Positions 1 to 8,861 of a DNA stretch of 64,000 bases are shown one piece after another. Source of the DNA: Rubrivivax sp. (GTDB taxonomy: Bacteria; Pseudomonadota; Gammaproteobacteria; Burkholderiales; Burkholderiaceae_C). Both the position numbers and the translations under genes were made by a program. Positions within the stretch are counted from its first letter, which is position 1; the number at the start of each line of letters is the position of its first letter. Under the pieces are notes generated by a model that ran no database searches, had not been told where the DNA came from, and saw only the letters and a program-made list of their open reading frames with translations. The stretch is from positions 1-64,000 of the forward strand of contig JAIXSE010000016.1 in the NCBI GenBank assembly GCA_027484825.1. The letters run 5' to 3'.

Positions 1-246
1 AACGTTGAGCACCGGCATAGCGGCATCCGCTACGTGAGCCCCGCGCAGCGGCATGCCGGCCATGACACGGCGATCCTCGCGGCGCGCAGCACGGTCTACG
101 AGCAGGCTCGTCAACGCCATCCAGCCCGCTGGTCACGCGGCACGCGCGACTGGTCTCCGATCGCAACGGTCACGCTCAACCCGGAGCGGGATGTGGTCGT
201 CGCAGCCGAGCGTGGGAACCAACATATTCAGCCAAGAGTTGCATAA
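1..246 (+). pseudogene. IS3-family transposase, C-terminal fragment cut by window edge
   Basis: The reading frame is open from the first base and ends at a TAA at 244-246. It opens with HRHSGIRYVSPAQRHAG, the typical end of the DDE integrase core in IS3-family OrfB transposases, and closes with the usual tail TLNPERDVVV. Only about 81 residues are inside the window, so I cannot tell whether the gene is intact upstream. The bases just after the stop (about 249-280, ACTACCTTGACGCG) look like the terminal end of such an element, but the other end lies outside, so inverted repeats and target duplication cannot be checked. Confidence 0.8.
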
Positions 247-706
247 CTGAGGCGACAACTACCTTGACGCGCGCCGAGTCCTGCCATCCGCTCACGGGCG
301 CCGGACAGGTTGATTCCGCTTATGGCGGTGGCGAGCACCCCGGACGCAAGCCAGACCGCGGCTCCGGAGAACAAGATTCCCTTCGTCGAGGCTGTCTCGC
401 TCGACGAGAAGGGCCGTGCGGCCTTCCTCAAATTGCACAGTCTGGCGAGCTTCACACTGGGAGTCGGTGGGCTGCCGGGCCGAAGCTGCCTTGAGCAATC
501 TGTAGATGGCGCGGCGCATATTGCTGGCGGGCGTAGCATGAGTCCGTCCGATGGCCCCAAGGGCGATTTCGAGGGCCAGCGGGGCGGAAGATCGCGAACG
601 GCCCCTGAATCTGAAGTCCCGCAGATCCAACCCATCGTGGATCGCGATATCCTTTTCGCAGACCTCGGCGATGGGTTATTTAGACCATCCGTAGCTCAAG
701 CCCAAG
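247..706. other. Stretch without a recognisable gene
   Basis: About 460 bases between the transposase end and the zinc-ribbon gene. Several frames stay open here on both strands, the longest about 110-170 codons, but none has a recognisable motif or a clear ribosome binding site, and they overlap each other. The first 30 bases probably contain the right end of the insertion sequence. The rest may be an eroded gene disrupted by the insertion, but I see nothing that proves it. Confidence 0.4.
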
Positions 707-1057
707 TCAGGCTTCCCCCTTCAAGCGGCCAGCATGGCACGCATCACAGCGCTTCCGCCTCTGCAGGAAGTACCGCTTCTCCACTTCATACGCCTGCTTC
801 TGCTGCGCCCCCGTGAACACAGCCGCTGCGCCGCAATCGCAGCACCAATAGAACTCGTCGAAGTAATCCAGCGCCGCACCGCGGGCGAACGAGCGTGACC
901 GTTGGCTCGCCTCAGACCACTGCGACGTATCCGCCGCCATCGGTTGATCGGTCGCGAAATGACGAATCTGCAGGACACAGCGCAGGCAACGTCCACCCGT
1001 GAGGGCTGCCTTGAGCGAGAAGATCGGGATGCGGCAGTGCGTGCAGGTCGAGGACAT
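707..1057 (-). CDS. Small zinc-ribbon protein
   Basis: A 116-residue protein with three groups of paired cysteines. The N-terminus has CTHC and CLRC; the C-terminal half (about residues 72-112) reads CCDCGAAAVFTGAQQ followed by KRYFLQRRKRCDACHAGR. That second block is the pattern of the probable zinc-ribbon family, in which CxxC, an FT-x-EQ-like stretch and a distal RCxxC form one zinc site. Function is unknown; such proteins are generally cytoplasmic. It is monocistronic, pointing toward the transposase remnant. No signal peptide or membrane segment is visible. Confidence 0.72.
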   Translation of the reverse strand: MSSTCTHCRIPIFSLKAALTGGRCLRCVLQIRHFATDQPMAADTSQWSEASQRSRSFARGAALDYFDEFYWCCDCGAAAVFTGAQQKQAYEVEKRYFLQRRKRCDACHAGRLKGEA

Positions 1058-1164
1058 GGTTCAGGCTTTAATGAAGTGTTGACCCATTCACCGGAAGTGT
1101 CCGACGCCGGGCCCTCAAGAAGAAGAATTCTCGCGGGTTCTCCCATCCGACATCGACCGCAATC

Positions 1165-1220
1165 GGAATACGACAAACCGGAATGCGACAAACCGGAATG
1201 CGACAAACCGGAATGCGACC
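1165..1220. repeat. 15-bp tandem repeat, about 3.7 copies
   Basis: The unit GGAATGCGACAAACC occurs at 1180-1194 and 1195-1209, with a one-base variant (GGAATACGACAAACC) at 1165-1179 and a partial copy at 1210-1220. There are no spacers, so this is not a CRISPR array. It lies between the zinc-ribbon start and the lipoprotein terminator. Confidence 0.9.
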
Positions 1221-1290
1221 CATCGAAACGCATAGAAGTGCAACACCCCCGCCCCCCCGACTCACCCCACGCACGTTTCCCATCCAGAAA

Positions 1291-1322
1291 TGAAAAACGC
1301 CCGATGCTAGGCACCGGGCGTT
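1291..1322 (-). terminator. Rho-independent terminator of the lipoprotein operon
   Basis: On the minus strand the arms AACGCCCG and CGGGCGTT (plus-strand 1296-1303 and 1315-1322) pair perfectly around an 11-base loop and are followed by a run of five T. It sits about 43 bases past the stop codon of the lipoprotein gene at 1365, exactly where an operon terminator is expected. Confidence 0.85.
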
Positions 1323-1364
1323 GTCGCTGGCGGACAAGCCGGAGGTCCGGCTTCGTCGCGAGAC

Positions 1365-1946
1365 TTACTTCTTCACAGCTGCGCGGAAGGCTTCGTCGTC
1401 CAGCAGCTTGGTGATCAGGCTCTTGTACAGCGCGCTGTATTGGTTGATGGCCGCCGGAATGGCCACCGCTCCCACAAACGACGACTCCCACTTGGCATCC
1501 ACTGCCAATTCCTTGTCGAAGGTCACAGCGCCATTGCGCTTGACGATGAAGCGCGCGGCCAGACGTCCAGTCCCGGTGCCGATGGCGGCATCCACCTGGC
1601 TGTCGGTCAGCAGACCTTCAATCACCACCGGGCTGGCCGGATCCAGCAGGCCGGCCGCCTTCAGCTCCGCGCCCAGCTCGTCGCGCAGTTGCAGCGAGAA
1701 GGTACCCGCCGCCGGAGCGATCGACGACCCACGCAGTCCGCCCACGGTCGTGTCCATGGATTGCGGCTTGCCGGGTGCTAGCTTGAACTGTCCCAGTTGG
1801 GCCGGGCCGGCATTGGCCGCGCGGAGTTTTTCCACGTTGGTGGCACTGGCGCTCGGCGGCGGCAGCTTGGCCGTCACGCAGGCAGAGAGGGCGGCCGCAG
1901 CAGCCAGAACGACGAAAAGACGGGAAGTGCGAATGAAAGTGGACAT
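1365..1946 (-). CDS. Putative lipoprotein of unknown function
   Basis: A 193-residue protein beginning with a signal peptide that ends in a clear lipobox (LSAC, cysteine near residue 22), so it should be lipidated and anchored on the periplasmic side or outer membrane. The rest has alternating beta-type segments and no motif I can name. It follows the lipoprotein gene at 1970-2572 by 23 bases and is followed by a strong terminator, so the two most likely form a two-gene operon. Both proteins have a similar length and general plan but I cannot show homology by eye. Confidence 0.72.
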   Translation of the reverse strand: MSTFIRTSRLFVVLAAAAALSACVTAKLPPPSASATNVEKLRAANAGPAQLGQFKLAPGKPQSMDTTVGGLRGSSIAPAAGTFSLQLRDELGAELKAAGLLDPASPVVIEGLLTDSQVDAAIGTGTGRLAARFIVKRNGAVTFDKELAVDAKWESSFVGAVAIPAAINQYSALYKSLITKLLDDEAFRAAVKK

Positions 1947-1969
1947 GGATTCAATCTCTCGTTGTTTGT

Positions 1970-2572
1970 TTATTGGAAGGCAGCGTCGCGCGACGTCTCA
2001 TTGAGCAGTTGGCTGATCGCAATGCGCATGGCGCGGGTGATGGCCTCATCCACGTTCCCCACCTTGTCTGCATGGGCGGGCTTCGCCGTATTGCCCACGG
2101 TCGTATAGATGGCCGTGTTGGACTTCTTCTGGATCGGTGCGCTACTGGCCGAGGCGCGGTAGGTGGACGCGCATACATAGCCGTCACCAACCTGGGTGCC
2201 GGCCAGACCCAGGGTCAGACCCGCAGCGAAGCCTTTGGCGAAGTAGTCGTCAGTCAACGGCACGTTATTCACGACCACAGTGAGCGAAGCGCCATTGGCC
2301 ACCGGCCCCTCGGACACTTCACTGAACAGACCGCTGCTGCGGACCTGCTCGGTCACACGGGCCTTCAGATGCCCGGTGCCCATCTGGTTCATGACGCCCT
2401 TGGTCTGAAACTCAAAGAACAGCTGAACCGGCTGGGGTTGCGCTGGCTTTTGATAAGTCGTCACTTCCGGGACGGTGTTGTCGACATACATGCTGGAGCA
2501 GCCGGTGAGGCCGACTGCGAACATGGCGGCAGCAATCACACGCACCGCGCGCGATCGAATGATGGTAAGCAC
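1970..2572 (-). CDS. Putative lipoprotein of unknown function
   Basis: I place the start at the GTG at 2572-2570, giving 200 residues. It is preceded at good spacing by GAGGGAG and is followed directly by a signal peptide with lipobox LTGC; an upstream ATG at 2749 would add 59 residues of Arg-rich, non-coding-looking sequence. The mature part contains a glycine-rich stretch (KGFAAGLTLGLAGTQVGDGY, about residues 118-137) resembling a membrane-inserting or outer-membrane-associated segment, and a C-terminal helix ending ISQLLNET. Function unknown. First gene of the probable operon with the lipoprotein at 1365-1946. Confidence 0.72.
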   Translation of the reverse strand: MLTIIRSRAVRVIAAAMFAVGLTGCSSMYVDNTVPEVTTYQKPAQPQPVQLFFEFQTKGVMNQMGTGHLKARVTEQVRSSGLFSEVSEGPVANGASLTVVVNNVPLTDDYFAKGFAAGLTLGLAGTQVGDGYVCASTYRASASSAPIQKKSNTAIYTTVGNTAKPAHADKVGNVDEAITRAMRIAISQLLNETSRDAAFQ

Positions 2573-2633
2573 GTGTTTTCTCCCTCTGGCCTCGGTTCCA
2601 TGTGTCTGGATTGCAAATGACCGGGCGGGGCGC

Positions 2634-2659
2634 ACTATAACGGCAAGCCGGAGGGTCAA
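2634..2659 (-). promoter_or_regulatory. Candidate promoter of the lipoprotein operon
   Basis: On the minus strand a TTGACC (2659-2654) and a TATAGT (2639-2634) lie in the gap between the divergent lipoprotein and metalloprotease genes. The spacer is only 14 bases, shorter than the usual 16-18, so this is a weak candidate. A hairpin CCCCCA/TGGGGG lies at 2673-2689 in the same gap. Confidence 0.3.
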
Positions 2660-2789
2660 TCCCTGATGGGAACCCCCACTTATTGGGGGGCGGTGGTCGG
2701 TGGTCCGGCCACGAAAATTCCCCTTGCCTCCGCGTCGCTCCCTCCGCACGCGCTAGCATCACCCCGACGGAAGTTTTCCCGAGGGATAG

Positions 2790-5546
2790 ATGAAACGACA
2801 GTTCGGACTCTCCATGGTGTCGGTGGCGCTGTTGAGCGCCTGTGCCGCCACCGGCCCCGGCACCTCCAACGCCCCGGACAAGGCCACCGACAAGACCGCC
2901 GCCGCCACGCCGCCCGCCCAGGCCGCCTCTGGCCCGCGCGGGGTGGTGCCTCTGTCCCGCGTGCCGCTGGTGGCCACGCCCGGCGCCTCCGCCGCCAGCG
3001 CGCCGACCATGCCCGATCCGTCCGAACCGAAGCCCTACGACAAGGTCATCACCCCGGACGCCAAGACCCAGGACGGTCTGTTCAAGATCCACAGCATCAA
3101 GACCCGGCTCTACTTCGAAATCCCCAAAACGCTGCTGGACCAGCCCCTGCTGATGGTGGCCAACGCCACCCAGGTGCCGGCTGGGGTGGAGCATGTCGGC
3201 CGCGCCCTCAATGAGGACGTGGTGCGTTTTGTGCAGAAGAACAACCGGCTCTATCTGCAGCAGATTTCCCACGCGTTCATCACCGACCCCGGCAAGCCCA
3301 ATGCCGACGCGGTGCAGCGCTCCCAGCGTGACCCGATCCTGGCGAGCTTCCCGGTCGAGGCGCTCAGCAAGGACGGCGCCCCCGTCATCGAGGTCAGCCG
3401 CCTGTTCCTCAGCGAGGTCGGTGACTTCAGCGCCCGCAGCATGCTGCGCGGCAGCGGTCCGGACCCTTCGCGCAGCTACATCGACCAGACCAAGGCCTTC
3501 CCCGCCAGCGTGCGCATCGATGCAGTCCAGACCTACCAGATCGGCGCGCAGCCGCTGATCATCCCCGGCATGCCGGTGGTGCCGCCGTCCTCGCCGTCGC
3601 GCGCGGGCAGCGTCAACATTGCCTACAACATCGTCCAGTTGCCGAAGGAGCCGATGCGGCCGCGCTACATGGACGACCGCGTCGGCTTCTTCAGCGTGTC
3701 CCGCGTGGACTTCGGCGCCAGCGGCCAGGAGCTCAAGCGCGACCGACTGATCACCCGCTGGCGCCTGGAGAAGAAGGACCCGGACGCGCCCCTGAGCGAA
3801 CCGGTCAAACCCATCGTCTGGTACATCGACAGCGCCACTCCTGAGGCACTGGTCCCCTATCTGAAGAAGGGCGTGGAGGCCTGGAACAAGGCGTTCGAGG
3901 CCGCCGGCTTCAAGAACGCGGTGCAGGCCCGTAGTTTCCCCACCAAGGAAGAAGATCCGGAGTTCGACCCGGAAGACGTGCGCTACAGCATCATCCGCTG
4001 GGTGCCGTCGCCGGTGGCCAATGCCTACGGGCCGCACCTGAGTGATCCGCGCAGTGGAGAGATCCTCAATGCCAATGTCGTGATGTTCCACAACATCCTG
4101 CAGCTGCAGCGGGACTGGTACATCACCCAGGCCGGCGCCGCGGACCCGCGTGCTCGCCAGCTGCCGTTGCCGGACGACCTGATGGGCGAACTGGTGGCCT
4201 TCGTGGTGAGCCATGAGGTGGGCCATGCGCTGGGCTTTCCGCACAACATGAAGTCCAGCTCGCTCTATCCGGTGGAGAAGCTGCGCGACCCGCAGTGGCT
4301 GCGCACGATGGGCCATGTGCCCTCGCTGATGGACTATGCGCGCTTCAACTATCTGGTGCAGCCCGAGGACAAGGTGGACCCGGCCCTGCTGATTCCCGGC
4401 GTCGGCCCCTATGACGTGTTTGCCACCCGCTGGGGCTACACGCCCATCCCCTCGGCCAAGACACCAGACGATGAGCTGCCCACCCTCAATGCCTGGGCCC
4501 GCGAGCAGGACAGCAAGCCCTGGCTGCGCTTCTCCTCGCCCAAGGCGGACGGCGGGGATGCCGGCGAGAACGTCGAGGCCATCGGCGATGCCGATGCGGT
4601 GACGGCCACCACCCTGGGCATCCAGAACCTCAAGCGCATCGTCCGGCAACTGCCGGCCACGCCGCAGCGCGACGGTCAGGAAGACCGGACGGTGGAAGAG
4701 CTCTATCGCACCCTGGCCGGCCAGTGGGGGCGCGAACTCAGCCATGTGATCGCCCTGGTGGGCGGCTACCGCGTGCAGAACAAGCACAACGACCAGCCCG
4801 GCCCGGTATCCGACGCGGTGCCGCGCGCGCAGCAGGCCCGTGCCGTCAAGCTGCTCAATGAACAGCTGTTCGCTACGCCGCAGTGGCTGCTGGAGCCAAC
4901 GGTCACCGAGCGACTGCGCAGCTGGGAACCCAACATGATGCTGCAGGTCTACCAGCGTGCGCTGCTGCGCTATCTGCTGGACCAGACCCGCACCCGCCGC
5001 ATGCAGGACCAGTCCGCGCTGCTGGGGGACAAGGCCTATGGCGTGGATCAACTGCTGCAGGACCTGCGCCAGGGCATCTTCACCGAGCTGCCCTCGGGCC
5101 ACCGCGTCACACCGATCCGCCGCAACCTGCAGCGCGGCTATCTGGAGCTGCTGTCCGAGCGCGTCAATGCACCCGGCGCTGCGGTGGACGACAGCCGGAC
5201 CCTGATGCGGGAGGAAATCAAGCAACTGCGCCAGCAGATGCAAGCGGCAGCCGCCAAGTCGTCCGATGCCGTTCAGCGGGCCCATTGGGCGGGTCTGGCC
5301 GACTTCAGCGCCCGGGTGCTGGACCCACGCACGAGCGGCGGCATCACCCTGGTGATGGGCTACTCATGGAATGGCGCGCAGGCGCAGGACCTGTGCTGGG
5401 ACGACGGGCAGGCCTTGTACGATCAACTCGTGCAGCAGGAGTTTGGCAAGGCCCAGACAGGTTGGGTGGATCAGGCCCGGTCAGGCGCGATGGACAGCGG
5501 CCAGCCCACCAGGGGGCCGCGCGACCAGCCGCTCATTCAGCCTTGA
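2790..5546 (+). CDS. Secreted zinc-dependent metalloprotease lipoprotein (metzincin-like, DUF5117/DUF4953 type)
   Basis: A 918-residue protein with a signal peptide and lipobox (LLSAC, about residues 14-18). It carries the full metzincin zinc motif HExxHxxGxxH as HEVGHALGFPH (about residues 475-485), with a following SLMDYARF that fits the Met-turn. The N-terminal region (about 70-300) resembles the DUF5117/DUF5118 region of the large bacterial zinc-dependent metalloprotease family, whose physiological substrates are mostly unknown. The last codons overlap a 12-bp tandem duplication (5541-5564) that also duplicates the TGA. It is monocistronic and convergent with flhA, 34 bases apart. Likely a cell-surface or periplasmic peptidase. 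Confidence 0.85.
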   Translation: MKRQFGLSMVSVALLSACAATGPGTSNAPDKATDKTAAATPPAQAASGPRGVVPLSRVPLVATPGASAASAPTMPDPSEPKPYDKVITPDAKTQDGLFKIHSIKTRLYFEIPKTLLDQPLLMVANATQVPAGVEHVGRALNEDVVRFVQKNNRLYLQQISHAFITDPGKPNADAVQRSQRDPILASFPVEALSKDGAPVIEVSRLFLSEVGDFSARSMLRGSGPDPSRSYIDQTKAFPASVRIDAVQTYQIGAQPLIIPGMPVVPPSSPSRAGSVNIAYNIVQLPKEPMRPRYMDDRVGFFSVSRVDFGASGQELKRDRLITRWRLEKKDPDAPLSEPVKPIVWYIDSATPEALVPYLKKGVEAWNKAFEAAGFKNAVQARSFPTKEEDPEFDPEDVRYSIIRWVPSPVANAYGPHLSDPRSGEILNANVVMFHNILQLQRDWYITQAGAADPRARQLPLPDDLMGELVAFVVSHEVGHALGFPHNMKSSSLYPVEKLRDPQWLRTMGHVPSLMDYARFNYLVQPEDKVDPALLIPGVGPYDVFATRWGYTPIPSAKTPDDELPTLNAWAREQDSKPWLRFSSPKADGGDAGENVEAIGDADAVTATTLGIQNLKRIVRQLPATPQRDGQEDRTVEELYRTLAGQWGRELSHVIALVGGYRVQNKHNDQPGPVSDAVPRAQQARAVKLLNEQLFATPQWLLEPTVTERLRSWEPNMMLQVYQRALLRYLLDQTRTRRMQDQSALLGDKAYGVDQLLQDLRQGIFTELPSGHRVTPIRRNLQRGYLELLSERVNAPGAAVDDSRTLMREEIKQLRQQMQAAAAKSSDAVQRAHWAGLADFSARVLDPRTSGGITLVMGYSWNGAQAQDLCWDDGQALYDQLVQQEFGKAQTGWVDQARSGAMDSGQPTRGPRDQPLIQP

Positions 5547-5580
5547 ATGCAGCCTTGAATGCAGCAGGTGGGCACCGGGC

Positions 5581-7686
5581 TCAGCCCAGCGTCCCCACCA
5601 CCGCGATTTCCTTCTGATCCGGCACCTCGTTGTAGGACAGCACGGCCAGCCCCGGCGCGAACAGACGCGCATACCGGGCCAGCAGCGGCCGCACCTGCGG
5701 CATCACCAGCAGCGCGGGTGCGTTGCCCTGCGCCTTCATCTGGTCGCGCGCGCCGGGCATGTGCTGTTGCAATTGGGACAGCAGCTGCGGATCCACCGGG
5801 AAGCTGTCCAACTGCACTTTGGCGCCGGCGGCCCGGGCCTGGTTGAGCGCGTTGAGCAGATGGTTCTCCAGCTCGCTGCCCAAGTTGAACACCTTCAGCG
5901 CGGACAGCGCCTGCTGCGGTCCCTGCAACTGGGCCACGATCTGCCGCTTGAGGGCACAGCGCACTTCGGCCGCCAGCAGGATCGGGTCCTTGGTGGCCTC
6001 AGCGTTCTCCACCAGGGTCGAGGCAATCGTCTGGATGTCCTTGACCGACACGCCCTCGGTCAGCAGCAGCCGCATCACTTTCAGCAGCTGCGCATGGGTG
6101 TAGGCCTTGTCCAGCGCCGCGCCGAGCTTGGGCGCGATGGCATTGAGGCGCTCCAGCAGCGCAGCCATGTCGTCAAAGCGCAGCAGCTCGGGCAACTGCT
6201 CGCGGATGACCTTGGAGACATGGGTGGCCACCACGCTGGGCACATCCACCACCTGATAACCCAGGCCCAGCGCATGGGCCTTGTCCTCGGGCGTGATCCA
6301 GGTGACCGGCATGCCGTAGGCCGGGTCGAAGCCCGGAATGCCGTCCACATCCCCATAGATCTGGCCGGAGGCAATCGCCATCAGCCGGTCCGGATACAGC
6401 TCCGCCTGGGCCACCACGGCGCCGCTCAATGAAATCGCGTACTGACTGGGCTTGAGCGAGAGATCGTCCCGCACCTGCAGCGTGGGCAGCAGCACGCCCA
6501 GCGTTTCGCTGAGGGACTGCCGCATGCCGCGCACCCGGGTCTGCAGCGGCGCGCCCTGGGCCGGGTCGATCAGGCTGACCAGCTTGTAGCCCAGGCTCAC
6601 CGACACCGCCTCCACCACCGGCAAGGCCTGCCAGTCGATCTCGGGCGGTGCACCGGCCACCAGCGCGGCGGCCACCGGCGCGGCGGGCTGCACCGCCTCC
6701 CGGGGCCGGCTCGACATGCGCCAGGCCGCATAGGCCAGGGCCACGGCGAAGGCGCTGAAGGCCATCCACGGCATGCCCGGAATCAGCGCCAGCACCAGCA
6801 TCACGCCGGCGGCGCTGTAGAGCACCTGCGGGGAGGCCAGCATCTGCTCGCTGACCTGCGTCTCCAGTCGGCCCGAGTCGCTGACGCGGGTGACGATGAT
6901 GGCCGCGGCGGAGGACAGCAGCAGGGCTGGAATCTGCGCGACCAGGCCGTCGCCGATGGTCAGCAGACCGTATTGGCGCACCGCCTCGGCCAGGCTCAGG
7001 CCATGCATGAAGGCGCCGATGGCGACACCGCCCACCAGGTTGATCAGCAGGATGAGGATGGAGGCAATCGCATCGCCGCGCACGAACTTGCTGGCGCCGT
7101 CCATGGCGCCGTAGAAGTCTGCTTCCGTGCCGACTTCCTTGCGGCGCTTCTGGGCCTGTTCCTGGTTGATCAGGCCGGCATTGAGGTCGGCGTCGATCGC
7201 CATCTGCTTGCCGGGCAGGGCATCCAGGGTGAAGCGGGCCGAGACCTCGGAGATGCGCTCGGCCCCCTTGGTCACCACGATGAAGTTCACCACCATCAGG
7301 ATGACAAACACCACCAGGCCGACGATGAAGTTGCCGCCGATCACCACATTGCCAAAGGCTTCGATCACCTTGCCGGCCGCATGCGTCCCTTCATGGCCGT
7401 GCAGCAGCACCACCCGGGTGGACGCCACGTTCAGCGACAGGCGCATCAGCGTGGTCGCCAGGATCACGCTGGGGAAGATGGAGAAGTCCAGCGGCCGCTT
7501 GCTGTTCACGCTGACCAGGATCACCACCAGGGCCAGCACGATGTTGAAGGTGAACAGGACATCCAGCAGCACCGGCGGCAGCGGCAGGATGACCATGGCC
7601 AGGATGGCCAGCAGGAACAGCGGTGCGGCGACCCGCAATTCACGCAGGTCGCCCAGGCGCTGGCGGAACGAAGAGGAGGGAGTCAT
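5581..7686 (-). CDS. flhA: FlhA, flagellar export gate protein
   Basis: A 701-residue member of the FHIPEP family, the large subunit of the flagellar type III export gate in the inner membrane. The N-terminal third holds about eight membrane segments; the conserved cytoplasmic loop motif (ARFTLDALPGKQMAIDADLN, about residues 150-170) is intact, and the soluble C-terminal domain that docks chaperone-substrate complexes follows. Length is normal for the family. It is the last gene of the minus-strand fliM-to-flhA operon and its ATG overlaps the flhB stop (ATGA), implying translational coupling. Given the surrounding gene set it belongs to the lateral-type system. Confidence 0.97.
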   Translation of the reverse strand: MTPSSSFRQRLGDLRELRVAAPLFLLAILAMVILPLPPVLLDVLFTFNIVLALVVILVSVNSKRPLDFSIFPSVILATTLMRLSLNVASTRVVLLHGHEGTHAAGKVIEAFGNVVIGGNFIVGLVVFVILMVVNFIVVTKGAERISEVSARFTLDALPGKQMAIDADLNAGLINQEQAQKRRKEVGTEADFYGAMDGASKFVRGDAIASILILLINLVGGVAIGAFMHGLSLAEAVRQYGLLTIGDGLVAQIPALLLSSAAAIIVTRVSDSGRLETQVSEQMLASPQVLYSAAGVMLVLALIPGMPWMAFSAFAVALAYAAWRMSSRPREAVQPAAPVAAALVAGAPPEIDWQALPVVEAVSVSLGYKLVSLIDPAQGAPLQTRVRGMRQSLSETLGVLLPTLQVRDDLSLKPSQYAISLSGAVVAQAELYPDRLMAIASGQIYGDVDGIPGFDPAYGMPVTWITPEDKAHALGLGYQVVDVPSVVATHVSKVIREQLPELLRFDDMAALLERLNAIAPKLGAALDKAYTHAQLLKVMRLLLTEGVSVKDIQTIASTLVENAEATKDPILLAAEVRCALKRQIVAQLQGPQQALSALKVFNLGSELENHLLNALNQARAAGAKVQLDSFPVDPQLLSQLQQHMPGARDQMKAQGNAPALLVMPQVRPLLARYARLFAPGLAVLSYNEVPDQKEIAVVGTLG

Positions 7687-8861
7687 CGGCGGTCCTCGGA
7701 TGGGCGCGGATCGGGAGAAGGGGGCGGGTCGGAGAGGTGCACCGGCACCGGCAGGTCGGTGGCCAGGCGCGGCTCGGTCTTGCGGTGACCGCTGCGGAAG
7801 GCCTTGAGCTGCATCACATAGCTCAGGACCTGGGCGACGGCCTGATAGAGCGTCGCAGGGATCTGCTGCTGCACCTGGGAGGTGTTGTAGAGCGCCCGCG
7901 CCAGCGGCGGCAGCTCCAGCTGCTGCACCTGGAACTCGCGGGCCAGCTGACGGATGTACAGCGCCATCTCGTCCACGCCCTTGGCCACCACGTACGGGGC
8001 TTCCGCCTGGTCGCTGTCATAGCGCAGCGCCACGGCATAGTGCTGCGGATTGACGATCACCACATCGGCCTGCGGCACTGCCTTGCGGATGCTGCGCCGG
8101 GCCAGTTGCTGCTGCAGCTGACGGATGCGCTGTCGGACTTCGGGGCGGCCTTCGTTCTGCTTGTATTCGTCCTTGACCTCCTGCTTGGTCATGCGCTGGC
8201 CGCGCAGGAAGAAGAGGCGCTGCAGCGGCACGTCCACCATGGCATAGACCGCCAGGACCACCGCCAGTGTGAGCAGGGCGTCCATGGTGAGATGGCCGGC
8301 CTGCAGCAGCGCCTGGGGCAGGGGCAGGGCCTGCAGCCGCACATAGTCATGGGCCATGCCGGTCACCAGCCAGATCAGCACCCCCAGCACCCCGACGGTC
8401 TTGAGCAGCGTCGCGCCCAGGTCGCTGTAATGCTTGGTGCTGAACAGACGGCCCAGGTTGGACAGCGGGCTGAGCCGCGACCATTGCGGCGCCCAGTGCT
8501 GCATGGCGAAGGACAGGCCCCCACCCAGCTGCGTGGCCAGGATCACCGCCGCCGGCAGCGCCAGCAGCGGCAGCACCATCGAGCCCATCAGCCACAGCGC
8601 TTCATGGGCGGTGGCGCCCCAGCGCGCATCCAGGGCGCCCAGGCCCGGCCCCTCGTCCAGCGGCGCCAGCACCAGCCGGAACAGGCGGCCGAAGTCCTCC
8701 AGATAAGCCGGCGCCAGCCACACCAGCAGCTTGAGCCCGAGCAGCAGGCCCACTGCCGCGCCCACGTCCTTGCTGCGGGCGACCTGACCCTGCTCGCGGG
8801 CCTTGCGGAGTTTCTGCTCCGAGGGCTTTTCGGTCTTGTCGCCGCTGCCGCCGTCAGCCAT
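7683..8861 (-). CDS. flhB: FlhB, export substrate-specificity switch, with variant NPQH cleavage site
   Basis: A 392-residue FlhB with four membrane segments in the N-terminal half and the hydrophilic C-terminal domain that switches export from rod/hook to filament proteins after self-cleavage. The cleavage motif, almost always NPTH, reads NPQH here (Asn271-Pro272-Gln273-His274, codons at 8051-8040). The Asn-Pro pair that is cut is intact, so processing is still expected, perhaps at an altered rate. The N-terminus has the usual KTEKPSEQKLRKAREQGQV. It overlaps fliR by 8 bases and flhA by 4. Confidence 0.96.
   Translation of the reverse strand: MADGGSGDKTEKPSEQKLRKAREQGQVARSKDVGAAVGLLLGLKLLVWLAPAYLEDFGRLFRLVLAPLDEGPGLGALDARWGATAHEALWLMGSMVLPLLALPAAVILATQLGGGLSFAMQHWAPQWSRLSPLSNLGRLFSTKHYSDLGATLLKTVGVLGVLIWLVTGMAHDYVRLQALPLPQALLQAGHLTMDALLTLAVVLAVYAMVDVPLQRLFFLRGQRMTKQEVKDEYKQNEGRPEVRQRIRQLQQQLARRSIRKAVPQADVVIVNPQHYAVALRYDSDQAEAPYVVAKGVDEMALYIRQLAREFQVQQLELPPLARALYNTSQVQQQIPATLYQAVAQVLSYVMQLKAFRSGHRKTEPRLATDLPVPVHLSDPPPSPDPRPSEDRR

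Larger units (their letters stand above)
1058..1364. other. Intergenic stretch with tandem repeat and terminator
   Basis: About 307 bases between the zinc-ribbon gene and the first lipoprotein gene. It must hold the zinc-ribbon promoter (minus strand). Two structures are visible and are listed separately: a 15-bp tandem repeat at 1165-1220 and an intrinsic terminator at 1291-1322. I see no gene here. Confidence 0.6.

Noticed and set aside
310-816. 168-codon plus-strand frame after the transposase
   Set aside because: Runs antisense into the zinc-ribbon gene, has no motif and competes with several equally open frames.
1165-1220. Considered as a CRISPR array (also 33320-33372 and 52401-52475)
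   Set aside because: All three are head-to-tail tandem repeats of 6 or 15 bases without spacers and without cas genes.
2412-5285. 957-codon open frame on the minus strand
   Set aside because: Antisense to the metalloprotease, which has a lipobox and a full HExxHxxGxxH motif. The antisense protein is the His/Gly/Arg-rich mirror typical of GC-rich codon bias.
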